This document shows, piece by piece, positions 8,668 to 19,666 of a DNA stretch of 64,000 nt. The translations under genes and the position numbers were made by a program. The stretch's first letter is position 1; every line of letters starts with the position of its first letter. The notes beneath the pieces are model-generated. The model was not told the origin of the DNA, ran no database searches, and worked only from the letters and a program-made list of their open reading frames with translations. Origin of the DNA: Enterobacter sp. RHBSTW-00175 (lineage in GTDB: Bacteria; Pseudomonadota; Gammaproteobacteria; Enterobacterales; Enterobacteriaceae); assembly GCF_013927005.1 (NCBI RefSeq), contig NZ_CP055930.1, forward strand, positions 1,426,001 through 1,490,000, given 5' to 3'.

Positions 8668-9518
8668 TGGAAGCAATACGGTATGCCATTATTGATGGCG
8701 CTATTGAGGAAGGGCTTCTGGAGTTTCTGAAAAAAATAAACTCTCCGCATTGCTGCCTGTATGCCGCCCCCATACAACCAGACCTGGTTGCATTAGCTCC
8801 CTATCTCGTAGAAGTTACCCCTGAAGTTGATACATGGCTACAAGCAAAAGATTCTCCGTGGGGAATCTATTTGACATCTGAATTAGGTTTGCGGGAACTA
8901 CAACAACACTTCCGGCATTATCTCTGGAGTATAATTCCAGAGCAGAAAAAACCTGTATTAATGCGGTATTACGATCCACGCAATATATGGGCAATAACCA
9001 GTATTTTGACAGATCGTCAGCTTTTATCATTCATAGAACCTGTCGATAAGCTCAGTACTTATTATGGTGGTGAATACCTTGAGGAAAATTTTTCTTCAAT
9101 GCGAAAATCTGAACCTGACAGGCTCCAGAAAGAGCACCCGACACTGCTGAGCTTTACTTATAGACAGTATAAAAAGCTAGAACAGCAGGCTCAGAAAAAT
9201 TATATTGCCCAATTGTCTTGTTTTATCAATGAGAACGCTGAGAAGACGGACTTAATGATTTCATCAAAAAATGCGTTCTCAAAGAGTCTGGCGGTGGAAT
9301 ACTTCTCATTTTGTCAGTCGTTAAATATAACAGACGACCTTTCAATCAGAAACATGGTCCTTATATTACTTAAGAGAAGCATAATTGACACTCGAAACAT
9401 ACCCGAAGAATGGGATAGCATATTGAATGACCTGACATACCCAGGGCATAGCCGAGTTCAGAAACTGGCCTTACAGGAATTTGGTTCAAACCTACAACAA
9501 ACAGGTTATGGGATATAG
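8667..9518 (+). CDS. DUF4123 T6SS effector adaptor/chaperone
   Basis: A 283-aa DUF4123 protein (Tap/TEC type). Recognisable features are the opening RYAIIDGAIEEGLLEFL, the CCLYAA strand followed by a segment for ALAPYLVEV, WGIYLTSE in the middle, and the hallmark VLMRYYDPRNIW near residue 95. A helical C-terminal region follows. In known systems DUF4123 proteins bind a cognate effector and load it on the VgrG encoded upstream. It overlaps the vgrG stop (TAATG) with AGGAGG ideally placed, indicating translational coupling. Codon use and GC content are markedly more AT-rich than the 5' part of vgrG. Confidence 0.88.
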   Translation: MEAIRYAIIDGAIEEGLLEFLKKINSPHCCLYAAPIQPDLVALAPYLVEVTPEVDTWLQAKDSPWGIYLTSELGLRELQQHFRHYLWSIIPEQKKPVLMRYYDPRNIWAITSILTDRQLLSFIEPVDKLSTYYGGEYLEENFSSMRKSEPDRLQKEHPTLLSFTYRQYKKLEQQAQKNYIAQLSCFINENAEKTDLMISSKNAFSKSLAVEYFSFCQSLNITDDLSIRNMVLILLKRSIIDTRNIPEEWDSILNDLTYPGHSRVQKLALQEFGSNLQQTGYGI

Positions 9519-9521
9519 TTT

Positions 9522-11150
9522 ATGACATCACCTTCATCAACTGCCGGGAAGGCTTGCGTAGATTGCGGCATACCTGATCCATGTATTCTTGATGTTATTA
9601 CAGACTTTCCTGAGAATAAGGAAAAACATACATATTTAAAAGAATGGGTAGCTCGTTTTAAACTGTTGGATAAAGGGTATGGTTGTAAAGGCATAATTAA
9701 TATTATATGTCAATGTGGCAAGACTGGAGAACATGATGCATGGTTAGAGGAAGCATCAGAAAACCATACTCAAAAATTGAAACTCGACGGAAGCCCTAAT
9801 AATGTTACATTACATTATAATGGACAAAAAAGTGAGACAAATATCATTGATGCATTCCGTTCTCCGTGGGAATATCTGAGCTCTATTACCACTCCGTTTG
9901 GTGTATTTGATGAACCGGCACATTATACTGTAATGATAGATGGTTGTTATCAGGGTGGCCGTTATGTTGAAATAGACGTACATCCGATAATTGAAATTAG
10001 ATTTACCACTGGATTCAGCTATGATATCACCTCATCAAAACGAGAACGCACAATTAAAGAACGTCGTGATGAACGAGTAAAAGCGCGCGAGGTGATGAAT
10101 GATACCAAGCCTAAGAATAAGAACAAACTACGTGACGGATGGACAAACACTACAACTGAGTTTGAGTGGAGTAATAAAACTGCACTCACTGTAGAACTTG
10201 GTGTAAAAATAGGCAACGTTGAATATACACATAAGTATGAAGAGGAAATAAAAAAACTACGCCAAATGAAAACACTGGAACAGTTAAGAAGAGTAGATGC
10301 TCTTGTTGAGAACATTAGCAAATACTTCGCACCAGACCCTGAAAACAAAGAAAACACTCGTGAGTATTCATTATTTAGTGCTAAAATAGAGCCAACTAAA
10401 ATCGGTATTTCATATGCTTATCAGTATATAGATATAGAGGATGGCCCCTGTCATTTTTATGGTTTAATGGGCAAGCCCTTTTTAGAAGCAAAGTTTAAAT
10501 TCGATATAATTTCATTTATATGCGCATATTGTAAAGTTGAAACCCTGGTAAATCGGTGCCGTGAATACCTCAGTAAACATGGAACAAGCGTTGAATGTTA
10601 TATAGAAATCTCGACAGGTATCAATCTTAATCTTGGTGCAGTCTATGCTGAAAAAGACAGTGCCTGGGATTTTAATATCCCCAAAAAAAATCAGATTTAC
10701 CTGGGATTAAAAGGAGTAGTGAGTGCAACATTTGAGGCGGAAGTGTTTGTTGTTAAACTAGCCGCAAATACTAAAGCTACTATTGGAGCGGCAGCCGGAT
10801 TTGATCTTGACCCTCATAATGATGGATTGGATCTGGCGTTATATCATGATGGTATTAAAGGGACATTTGAGTTTATTATTGACGTGTATTATAAACCAGG
10901 TAGCGATAATAAAAAACAACGACCAAAAAAAGAAAACAAGGTAAAGGAAGAATGGCTATTGTGCACTCCATTAAAGGCATCAAATTCACCATTACGCATT
11001 AATTTATATGGGAAAATGCGGCCATTAAGTAAACCAGTGGTTACCTCACCCGCACCGATAAAACCGTGGGCAATGGGGACAAACCCTGACTGGAATAACA
11101 ATGAAGGGAATTACACAGGATATAATGACATTCCCCATCCTTATCAATAG
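9522..11150 (+). CDS. Putative T6SS effector, no recognised domain
   Basis: A 542-aa protein I do not recognise. Position just after the DUF4123 adaptor (ATG three bases past its stop) and before an exported protein and a PAAR gene makes it the likely toxin. There is no signal peptide. The N-terminus is Cys-rich (Cys12, 15, 21, 55, 63, 65, with His71), possibly metal-binding or disulfide-linked. A Lys/Arg/Glu-rich helix spans about 168-205. The rest looks beta-rich, with a hydrophobic FDIISFICAY segment near 325 and an Ala/Gly stretch AANTKATIGAAAGFDLD near 415-430. The tail is Pro/Asn/Tyr-rich (WNNNEGNYTGYNDIPHPYQ). The gene is strongly AT-rich, suggesting acquisition. A lipase GxSxG, nuclease HNH or NlpC catalytic set was not seen; membrane activity is a guess from its exported partner. 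Confidence 0.6.
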   Translation: MTSPSSTAGKACVDCGIPDPCILDVITDFPENKEKHTYLKEWVARFKLLDKGYGCKGIINIICQCGKTGEHDAWLEEASENHTQKLKLDGSPNNVTLHYNGQKSETNIIDAFRSPWEYLSSITTPFGVFDEPAHYTVMIDGCYQGGRYVEIDVHPIIEIRFTTGFSYDITSSKRERTIKERRDERVKAREVMNDTKPKNKNKLRDGWTNTTTEFEWSNKTALTVELGVKIGNVEYTHKYEEEIKKLRQMKTLEQLRRVDALVENISKYFAPDPENKENTREYSLFSAKIEPTKIGISYAYQYIDIEDGPCHFYGLMGKPFLEAKFKFDIISFICAYCKVETLVNRCREYLSKHGTSVECYIEISTGINLNLGAVYAEKDSAWDFNIPKKNQIYLGLKGVVSATFEAEVFVVKLAANTKATIGAAAGFDLDPHNDGLDLALYHDGIKGTFEFIIDVYYKPGSDNKKQRPKKENKVKEEWLLCTPLKASNSPLRINLYGKMRPLSKPVVTSPAPIKPWAMGTNPDWNNNEGNYTGYNDIPHPYQ

Positions 11151-11164
11151 AAGGCATGGTCTTT

Positions 11165-12178
11165 ATGAAGATTAAATATCTGGTATCGGTTGTTTTACTG
11201 TCGGGAGGTATTATGGGAGCAGTACTTTATACAGGCGGTGAACCACAAAAAATTCGCAGTCGGTTCAGTATTCAGGAATCATACTGTGCCATCAAAACCA
11301 ATGGTGTCACGGGGTATAGTAACCGGCGGTCTGCATGGGCAGAAAATGGTGATTCTACAGGTACCGCCACATCCAGTACGAATGCCATGATGCTCATGGA
11401 AAATGGTGAAAATGAAATCAGTCTGGAGATTGGCGCGCTGGGGTGGTTTTCTGATAAACCAGCCAGCGCAGAAGAGCGGGCGTGGTTTACACCACAGGCA
11501 GAATGCAGTCTGGATCTGGTTCGTTTTGTGAAACAGGATGAGACCACACTGTCATCAATAAAAGTGTCGATTAATCAGCAGGGAATACCTGAAGCACAGC
11601 CGGACAATGTCCATCCCGTGGTCCGAAAAGAAATGCTGGCGGAACAGGCAGAGCCCGGATTTATTGACCCGGATTATTTTGATGAAACCTATTTCCCGAA
11701 AGAAATGAAAGTATATCAGTTTACACAAAAAGTTACGGTGGAAGGGCTTCCTGAATGGGGCTGGACCAGAGCAACCCCGTTTATCGGCAGTGAGGAGCAA
11801 CTACAAAAACTAAAAGCTGTATATACCGAAATGGCTGAAATTATTAACAGTCGGGATCGGGGCCGGCTTAAGGCTTTTGATAGTGAGGCGCTGAAAGCAT
11901 GGTCAGTCACAACTGGCGACAGTGAAGATGCCATCCTGCTTTCACTGTATACAAAAGAAGAACTGGAGGGAGGAAAAGCCAGAATACTTCCTATAAAATG
12001 GGGAGATTACGCAATTAGAGTAATGAATAAGGGTCGTATGGTACAGTTATACAATAAATCTAAACCCGTATACTCCCCCCTGACCTACAGATTTATAGAT
12101 GAAGATGGGGAGGAGGCCATGAGTTCTTATGCTCCGATTTTTTCTCTGATTAACGGCAAATTTATCCCTGTTACGTAA
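11165..12178 (+). CDS. Putative exported immunity protein
   Basis: A 337-aa protein from the ATG at 11165; an in-frame ATG at 11156 is possible but its Shine-Dalgarno AGAAGG is only one base away. The N-terminus MKIKYLVSVVLLSGGIMG reads as a Sec signal or signal anchor; there is no lipobox Cys. The remainder is soluble, with SYCAIKTNGVTGYSNRR near residue 35 and an Asp/Glu-rich central region. It belongs to no family I can name. Lying between the candidate effector and the PAAR gene and exported to the periplasm, it is best read as the immunity protein for an effector acting in the cell envelope. It could instead be an accessory protein. Confidence 0.55.
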   Translation: MKIKYLVSVVLLSGGIMGAVLYTGGEPQKIRSRFSIQESYCAIKTNGVTGYSNRRSAWAENGDSTGTATSSTNAMMLMENGENEISLEIGALGWFSDKPASAEERAWFTPQAECSLDLVRFVKQDETTLSSIKVSINQQGIPEAQPDNVHPVVRKEMLAEQAEPGFIDPDYFDETYFPKEMKVYQFTQKVTVEGLPEWGWTRATPFIGSEEQLQKLKAVYTEMAEIINSRDRGRLKAFDSEALKAWSVTTGDSEDAILLSLYTKEELEGGKARILPIKWGDYAIRVMNKGRMVQLYNKSKPVYSPLTYRFIDEDGEEAMSSYAPIFSLINGKFIPVT

Positions 12179-12287
12179 TTACTCAAATTATACATTCGTG
12201 TATCCGGTAAAATGGTTATTGTTGAACTGAACATTTTACTGGTTATCTAATATTTCCCATCATTGTTATTTCGTAAAGGAGAAGTAA

Positions 12288-12572
12288 ATGTCGTTAGCCG
12301 CTAAACTCGCCGACAAAGGCACCCAACATGACGGATATAATGAAACCGTCATTACTGCCGGTTCACCAACCGTGTTTATTGATGGATTACCTGCGGCTCG
12401 CCTTGGGGATCCATTGACTCCCCATGCAAAACCACTTCACCCGCCCCACCCACGTAAAATAGCAACAGGTTCAGCCACTGTGTTTATTGACGGTCTGCCT
12501 GCTGCAAGAACAGGAGACGCCATAGACTGCGGAGGAGTAATCATAGGCAGTGGAACAGTCAATATCGGCTAA
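12288..12572 (+). CDS. PAAR-domain spike tip protein
   Basis: A 94-aa stand-alone PAAR protein. The paired motifs SPTVFIDGLPAARLGD and SATVFIDGLPAARTGD, the His residues at HAKPLHPPHP, and the closing CGGVIIGSGTVNIG are the PAAR repeat pattern that forms the sharpened Zn-binding cone on VgrG. AAAGGAGAAG lies upstream. It closes the vgrG cassette and is separated from the exported protein by 109 bases. Its motifs resemble those heading the effector at 20758-22272. Confidence 0.92.
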   Translation: MSLAAKLADKGTQHDGYNETVITAGSPTVFIDGLPAARLGDPLTPHAKPLHPPHPRKIATGSATVFIDGLPAARTGDAIDCGGVIIGSGTVNIG

Positions 12573-12620
12573 TGTGACAGAGATAATGTTCCCGAATAAT
12601 ATAAATTACACAAATAAAAA

Positions 12621-12642
12621 GCCCTCTTTACCAAAAGAGGGC
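12621..12642 (-). terminator. Terminator of tdc operon
   Basis: GCCCTCTTT/AAAGAGGGC hairpin followed on the minus strand by TTTTTATTT, just past the tdcE stop. It may also slow plus-strand transcripts from the PAAR gene, but no T-run exists on that side. Confidence 0.8.
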
Positions 12643-12659
12643 TTGAGCATAATTCGTTA

Positions 12660-14954
12660 TCAGATCGCTTGCGTAAACGTCCTTGAAATCACATCCTGCT
12701 GCTGCTCACGCGTCAGCGCATTAAAACGCACCGCATAGCCTGAAACGCGGATCGTCAGGTTCGGATAATTCTCTGGATGTTCGATAGCATCCATCAGCAT
12801 TTCCCGGTTCATGACGTTGACGTTCAGATGCTGCCCGCCTTCGATGGCCGCTTCGTGATGGAAATACCCGTCCAGTAACCCGGCCAGGTTGGTTTTGCGC
12901 ACCATCTCATCTTTACCCAGTGCCTGCGGCACAATCGAGAAAGTATAGGAGATGCCATCTTTCGCGTAAGTAAACGGCAGCTTCGCCACAGAGGTCAATG
13001 ACGCCACAGCCCCTTTCCGGTCGCGCCCGTGCATCGGGTTTGCCCCCGGGGCGAACGGCGTGCCGCCGCGGCGTCCGTCCGGTGTGTTACCGGTCTTCTG
13101 GCCGTAAACCACGTTAGAGGTAATGGTCAGAATAGACTGGGTCGGCACCGCGTTGCGGTAGGTTGGCAACGCCTGAATTTTCTTCATAAAACGTTCAACC
13201 AGGTCGCAGGCAATGCTGTCCACACGGTCATCATTGTTGCCGTACTGCGGGTAATCGCCTTCTATTACGAAGTCGACCGCCAGGCCGGTATGGTCACGCA
13301 CCGGTTTCACCGTGGCGTATTTAATGGCCGACAAGGAATCAGCCGCGACCGACAACCCCGCGATCCCACATGCCATCGTGCGATGTACATCCCGGTCATG
13401 CAGCGCCATCAGCGAGGCTTCATAGCTGTACTTATCATGCATGTAGTGAATAAGATTCAGTGCGCTGATGTACTGCACCGCCAGCCAGTCCATAAAGTGA
13501 TCCAGACTCGCCATAACAGTGTCGTATTCCAGCACATCATCCAGCAGTGGTTCGGTTTTCGGTCCGACCTGGATTTTCAGCTTCTCATCCACCCCGCCGT
13601 TGATTGCGTACAGCAGCGTTTTAGCAAGGTTGGCGCGCGCGCCAAAGAACTGCATCTGCTTGCCGATCACCATCGGGCTAACGCAGCAGGCAATGGCGTA
13701 GTCATCGCTGTTGAAATCGGCACGCATCAGGTCGTCATTCTCATACTGAAGTGATGAGGTAACAATCGACACCTGCGCGGCGTATTTTTTGAAAGCAATC
13801 GGAAGTTGTTCCGACCAGAGAATGGTCAGGTTTGGCTCTGGTGCAGGCCCCATGGTGTGCAGCGTGTGCAAATAACGGAAGCTGTTTTTGGTTACCAGCG
13901 TGCGGCCATCCAGCCCCATGCCACCGATCACTTCTGTAGCCCAGATAGGATCGCCTGAGAAGAGAGTGTCGAATTCCGGGGTGCGCAGGAAGCGTACCAT
14001 GCGGATCTTCATGATGAAGTGGTCAATCAACTCCTGCGCCTGTACCTCATTTATCCTTCCGGCGTGCATATCGCGTTCAATATAGATATCAAGGAAGCTG
14101 GCCGTACGCCCGAGCGACATCGCCCCGCCGTTCTGTGATTTCACCGCCGCCAGATAGGCAAAATAGACCCACTGCACCGCTTCCTGCGCATTCATCGCCG
14201 GACGAGAAATATCAAAGCCATAGTTCGACGCCATCTGCTGAATTTGCAGCAATGCGCGCTTATGCTCAGCCAACTCTTCACGCAGGCGGATCGTGGCTTC
14301 CAGATCTTCACCGCGCTCCAGTTTTGACTGAAGATCCGCGAACTGGAGTTCACGCTCACGCACCAGATAGCTAATGCCATACAATGCCACGCGACGATAG
14401 TCCCCAATGATGCGCCCACGTCCGTAACCGTCCGGTAGGCCCGTCAGCACCCCCGATTTACGACAGCGCATCATCTCCGGTGAGTAGACATCAAATACGC
14501 CCTGATTATGGGTTTTACGCAGGTCGGTAAACAGATATTCAAACTGCGGATCCATCTCGCGCCCGTAGGCTTCAAAAGAGCTGCGGATCATGTTGATCCC
14601 GCCATACGGATGCAGCGCGCGCTTGAGCGGTTTATCGGTTTGCAGGCCGACGATCGTCTCCAGATCTTCGTCGATGTAGCCCGGCCCGTGGGCGGTAATG
14701 GTGGTAGCGATATTGGTGTCGAAATCCACCGGGGCATGGGTGGTATTCTCCTGGCGAATACCGACCATCACCTTCTGCCACAGCGCCGTCGTTGCAGGCG
14801 TCGCCTGCGCGAGGAAAGCTTCATCGCCTTCATAAGGGGTGTAGTTATGCTGAATAAAATCGCGCACGTTAACGGCGTCTTTCCATTCTTCACCGCGAAA
14901 CCCGGCCCATGCATCACTGTAGGGTGCAACGCTCGTATCGATTGTTACTTTCAT
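12660..14954 (-). CDS. tdcE: TdcE, 2-ketobutyrate formate-lyase
   Basis: A 764-aa glycyl radical enzyme of the PFL family and normal length. It converts 2-ketobutyrate (and pyruvate) plus CoA to propionyl-CoA (acetyl-CoA) and formate. The active-site cysteine pair is in [11 protein letters not shown] near residue 420, and the radical glycine is in [10 protein letters not shown] near the C-terminus. It needs the PFL activase, not encoded here. It is the last gene of tdcABCDE in this genome, since tdcF and tdcG are missing and the T6SS cassette follows on the other strand. Expression is expected anaerobically with the operon. Confidence 0.96.
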   Translation of the reverse strand: MKVTIDTSVAPYSDAWAGFRGEEWKDAVNVRDFIQHNYTPYEGDEAFLAQATPATTALWQKVMVGIRQENTTHAPVDFDTNIATTITAHGPGYIDEDLETIVGLQTDKPLKRALHPYGGINMIRSSFEAYGREMDPQFEYLFTDLRKTHNQGVFDVYSPEMMRCRKSGVLTGLPDGYGRGRIIGDYRRVALYGISYLVRERELQFADLQSKLERGEDLEATIRLREELAEHKRALLQIQQMASNYGFDISRPAMNAQEAVQWVYFAYLAAVKSQNGGAMSLGRTASFLDIYIERDMHAGRINEVQAQELIDHFIMKIRMVRFLRTPEFDTLFSGDPIWATEVIGGMGLDGRTLVTKNSFRYLHTLHTMGPAPEPNLTILWSEQLPIAFKKYAAQVSIVTSSLQYENDDLMRADFNSDDYAIACCVSPMVIGKQMQFFGARANLAKTLLYAINGGVDEKLKIQVGPKTEPLLDDVLEYDTVMASLDHFMDWLAVQYISALNLIHYMHDKYSYEASLMALHDRDVHRTMACGIAGLSVAADSLSAIKYATVKPVRDHTGLAVDFVIEGDYPQYGNNDDRVDSIACDLVERFMKKIQALPTYRNAVPTQSILTITSNVVYGQKTGNTPDGRRGGTPFAPGANPMHGRDRKGAVASLTSVAKLPFTYAKDGISYTFSIVPQALGKDEMVRKTNLAGLLDGYFHHEAAIEGGQHLNVNVMNREMLMDAIEHPENYPNLTIRVSGYAVRFNALTREQQQDVISRTFTQAI

Positions 14955-14969
14955 GACATTCTCGCTTTA

Positions 14970-16178
14970 TCAGGCGTAAGCCGCAGCCGGGGTCACCTTT
15001 CCAAGACGGAGGGCGTCCAGCGCGATCATTTTTTCTTCATTAGTTGGGATCACCGCGCAGGCCACGCGGGATAAATCAGTGGAAATAACGCGCTCACCCG
15101 CACTGCCCGGTAGCGCGTTTTTGGCTTCATCCAGGATGATGCCAAAAACCTTCAGGTGCTCTGCCACCAGGGCGCGAATGAGGATTGAGTTCTCGCCAAT
15201 GCCTCCGGTAAAGACCACGCCATCCAGACGATGCAGTGATGCCGCGTGGCCGGCGATATGCCGCGCAATGCGATGGACAAAGGTGTTTATCGCCAGCTGT
15301 GCCCGCTGATGCCCGTTATGCCAGGCCTTTTCCAGGGTGCGCAAATCGGACGACAACCCGGAGATCCCCAGCAGGCCGGATTCCTTATTCACAACGCGCT
15401 CCAGATCCTCAAAAGATTGCCCCGTTTGCTGGCCAATCCACGCCATCGCGCCAAAATCGACATCCCCGCAGCGCGTGCCCATCACCAGTCCTTCCAGCGG
15501 CGTCATTCCCATGGAGGTATCCACGCTTTCGCCGTTACGCACCGCGCAGATAGAGGCGCCGTTACCGAGATGAGCGATGACCAGACCGCTGTCATCTCCT
15601 GATAACGCCAGCAACTGATGCGCCTGCCCAGAAACATAGCGGTGAGAAGTGCCATGGAAACCGTAGCGACGCACGCCCAGCTCTTCAAAATAGTGATAAG
15701 GCAGTCCGTACAGATACGCTTGCGGTGGCAGGGTCTGGTGGAAGCTGGTATCAAACACCGCCACCTGCTGCACGCCGGGGAATAACTGCTGTGCGGCTTC
15801 CACACCGCTTAAGTTGGCGTAGTTATGCAGGGGCGCTAGCGCGGAAACCTGGCGAATCTGTTCAATAACCTGTTCGGTGATAAGGGTCGACTCGCTGAAG
15901 AGTTCACCACCGTGAGCAATGCGGTGGCCAATTAAGGCCACACTGCTCATCAGGTTGCGTTTTTCCAGCTCCAGGGCGATGGCAGCCAGCGCCCCTTCGT
16001 AGTCATGGTGAGCCAGTCTGGCTGGCTCACCCCCATTCACGGAAATAAAGGCTTTTTCAGTATTGATACCGTCTGCAATGCCCGTCACCAGGGCATCGCA
16101 GCTGCTGGCGTCCAGTACCGAAAACTTAACAGAGGACGATCCGCAGTTAATAACCAGTACTACCGGAAATTCAATCAT
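14970..16178 (-). CDS. tdcD: TdcD, propionate kinase
   Basis: A 402-aa acetate/propionate kinase (ASKHA fold). The N-terminal phosphate loop [13 protein letters not shown], the GHRIAHGG active-site segment, the [10 protein letters not shown] motif and [20 protein letters not shown] and FTGGIGEN motifs are all present. It makes ATP and propionate from propionyl phosphate, the energy-yielding end of threonine fermentation. It lies 15 bases before tdcE and 30 after tdcC, in one transcript. Confidence 0.96.
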   Translation of the reverse strand: MIEFPVVLVINCGSSSVKFSVLDASSCDALVTGIADGINTEKAFISVNGGEPARLAHHDYEGALAAIALELEKRNLMSSVALIGHRIAHGGELFSESTLITEQVIEQIRQVSALAPLHNYANLSGVEAAQQLFPGVQQVAVFDTSFHQTLPPQAYLYGLPYHYFEELGVRRYGFHGTSHRYVSGQAHQLLALSGDDSGLVIAHLGNGASICAVRNGESVDTSMGMTPLEGLVMGTRCGDVDFGAMAWIGQQTGQSFEDLERVVNKESGLLGISGLSSDLRTLEKAWHNGHQRAQLAINTFVHRIARHIAGHAASLHRLDGVVFTGGIGENSILIRALVAEHLKVFGIILDEAKNALPGSAGERVISTDLSRVACAVIPTNEEKMIALDALRLGKVTPAAAYA

Positions 16179-16208
16179 GGTGTGACTCCGCTCATCCTGA
16201 GCTTTGAT

Positions 16209-17543
<1,335 letters not shown>

Positions 17544-17551
17544 TCATCCTT

Positions 17552-18541
17552 TTATGCGTCAACAAAGCCGGTAATTTGGGAAACGCGGGACAGGTCGATA
17601 TTGCCGCCAGAAATAATGCACACAGTTTTACGGCCCTGAATATAATGATCAAGCTTGCCGCTTAATAATGCCGCACACGCCAGTGCGCCAGCACCTTCAG
17701 TGACCACTTTATTTCGCTGAATGAGGGCAATCATACTGTTGCGAATATCGTCTTCACTGACCAGTACAATGTCGTCAACTAATTCACGAACAATTTCGAA
17801 GGTTAAATTCCCCGGACGAGAAACATCGCAACCATCGGCTAATGTACCGGTGGTACGGTGATTCATTATTTCTCCGGCATAATAGGATGCTGCCATACCG
17901 TGAACATTTTCAGACTGTACGCCAATAATATTAATGGTTGGGTTAATGGATTTAATGGCTGTTGCAATCCCGGCAATTAAACCACCGCCACCAATGGGCA
18001 CAATCACGTTATCGACATCGTATAAATCTTCGAGGATTTCCAGACCAATGGTGCCCTGTCCGGCAATGACTTTAGGGTCGTCATAAGGCGGGATAAAAAT
18101 ACGCCCTTCCATCTCAACAATTTCACTCACTTTGGCAATGGTGTCGTTGAAGTTCTCACCGTGCAGCACCACTTCTGCCGAGTAGTCACGTGTTGCTGCG
18201 ACTTTGGATTTCGGCGCACCCATCGGCATCACCACTTTGCCGTCGATACCGAGCATCGCGCAGGAAAGAGAGACGCCCTGCGCGTGGTTGCCCGCTGAAC
18301 ATGCCACCACACCTTTACGTTTTTCGGCATCGGTCAACGAACTTAATTTATTAAATGCACCGCGAATTTTAAAGGAACCGGTACGCTGCATATTTTCAAA
18401 CTTCAGGAATATCTCACCTTTACAACGTTCGCTGAGATAGTTTGAGCGCGGCATTCCGGTTTTATATATTTTTCCTGCCAGTCGTTTTCTGGCGTCCTGA
18501 ATATCTTCAATTGTCACCGGGAGATCGTAGGTAATGTGCAT
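17552..18541 (-). CDS. tdcB: TdcB, catabolic threonine dehydratase
   Basis: A 329-aa PLP fold-type II enzyme converting L-threonine to 2-ketobutyrate and ammonia; the family is activated by AMP. The PLP lysine is in GSFKIRGA (about residue 58), the phosphate-binding loop is IGGGGLIAG, and the C-terminal VSIIS-like [11 protein letters not shown] is present. An eight-codon upstream extension (MNYYNEDI) is open, but GAGGATATT before the ATG at 18541 and the E. coli length favour the shorter form. The gene is more AT-rich than its neighbours. Confidence 0.96.
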   Translation of the reverse strand: MHITYDLPVTIEDIQDARKRLAGKIYKTGMPRSNYLSERCKGEIFLKFENMQRTGSFKIRGAFNKLSSLTDAEKRKGVVACSAGNHAQGVSLSCAMLGIDGKVVMPMGAPKSKVAATRDYSAEVVLHGENFNDTIAKVSEIVEMEGRIFIPPYDDPKVIAGQGTIGLEILEDLYDVDNVIVPIGGGGLIAGIATAIKSINPTINIIGVQSENVHGMAASYYAGEIMNHRTTGTLADGCDVSRPGNLTFEIVRELVDDIVLVSEDDIRNSMIALIQRNKVVTEGAGALACAALLSGKLDHYIQGRKTVCIISGGNIDLSRVSQITGFVDA

Positions 18542-18663
18542 AATATCCTCGTTATAATAATTCATTTTCTTCAGGCAAGATCAGGGTGTCAGAGTTTTAA
18601 CAAGTTAAACTCTGGGTGTTTTTAAAAAGGGTTAAACGTATTTTTGTTAACGTTAGTAATGAA

Positions 18664-19584
18664 TCATCGTCGTCGTTCACTGTTCAGTGAAGAATATTGT
18701 TTTGCCAGTTCGACTAATACTGACGCCGATTTTTTAATACTGTAATTTTTAGACCACACAGCGGCATAACGCGCTACGGGTAATTCATCTTCAACCGGCA
18801 GTATAATAAACTGGTCTGAGCCAAAAGGCGCAATCATGTCGCGCGGGATCACCGTCAGGTAATCGGCATTCAGTACCAGGTTGTAGATGGTGACGACGGA
18901 ATCGGTCTGGACGATGTTTTCAATGCTGATGTGGTTGTCTTGCAGGGTGGTCAGGAGTTCTTTGTAGTAGCCCATATCGGTTTGCGGCATCACCCACTGT
19001 TCATCCGTGAGCGATGCCAGTGTAGTCGATCCGGTGCATGTTCGGGATTTGCTGGCCACCAGCACAAATTCGGATTCAAACAACGGCTCAACATGCAGAT
19101 CCTGAAGCAACATTTCGTCGCTCAGGGTGCCAATCGCAAAGTCGAGTCGCCCGTCGCGAATGGCTGGCAGGAAAGAGGAGAGCTGCGCTTCATACATAGA
19201 GACTCGCGCTTTTGGGAACACTTCCTTGAATTTTTTGATCATTTCCGACAGGAAGGTGAAACCAATCAGCGACGGATAGCCAAAGGAAACATCCATAACG
19301 GTGCTGAAACTGAGGCTGTTAATTTCACTCACCATGTTTTTCATTTCGCGGGTGATCGACTCAGAGTAGGACAGCAGCACCTGGCCTGCGGCAGTCAGTT
19401 TTACGCCGGTGTTTTTGCGAACCATCACTTCAACACCGAAGTAGGACTCGATATCGTTGATAATTTTGCTGACAGCGGGTTGCGTCAGGCCCAGTTGTCT
19501 TGCAGCAGAACCTATGGAGCCACTTTTAATGACTTCCTGAAATACCACGAGGTGCTGTGTTTTCGGTAGAATAATAGTGTTCAT
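18664..19584 (-). CDS. tdcA: TdcA, LysR-type activator of tdc
   Basis: A 306-aa LysR regulator, first gene of the operon. The helix-turn-helix is at residues 7-66 (LVVFQEVIKSGSIGSAA, LTQPAVSKIINDIESYFG), and the effector domain follows (SFGYPSLIGFTFLSEMI). It activates tdcABCDE. Its C-terminus is shorter than the roughly 312-aa E. coli protein, ending SSLNSERRR. The 122 bases to tdcB have no terminator, consistent with one operon. The second activator gene tdcR of E. coli was not found upstream. Confidence 0.95.
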   Translation of the reverse strand: MNTIILPKTQHLVVFQEVIKSGSIGSAARQLGLTQPAVSKIINDIESYFGVEVMVRKNTGVKLTAAGQVLLSYSESITREMKNMVSEINSLSFSTVMDVSFGYPSLIGFTFLSEMIKKFKEVFPKARVSMYEAQLSSFLPAIRDGRLDFAIGTLSDEMLLQDLHVEPLFESEFVLVASKSRTCTGSTTLASLTDEQWVMPQTDMGYYKELLTTLQDNHISIENIVQTDSVVTIYNLVLNADYLTVIPRDMIAPFGSDQFIILPVEDELPVARYAAVWSKNYSIKKSASVLVELAKQYSSLNSERRR

Positions 19585-19644
19585 AATATTCTGCGCTTAT
19601 TTCCCTATGACGGGGAAGGATTCTACTCAATATCGTTGAGAGGG

Positions 19645-19666
19645 GTATGTGCTGTTACTCACAATT
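19645..19666 (-). promoter_or_regulatory. CRP site and promoter of tdcA
   Basis: TGTGC-TGTTAC-TCACA matches the CRP consensus TGTGA-N6-TCACA with one mismatch. A TAGAAT -10 element lies at 19620-19625 on the minus strand, predicting a start near 19613, which puts the site centre about 42 bases upstream, the class II position. CRP control of tdc is established in E. coli. The site itself is read by eye. Confidence 0.65.
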
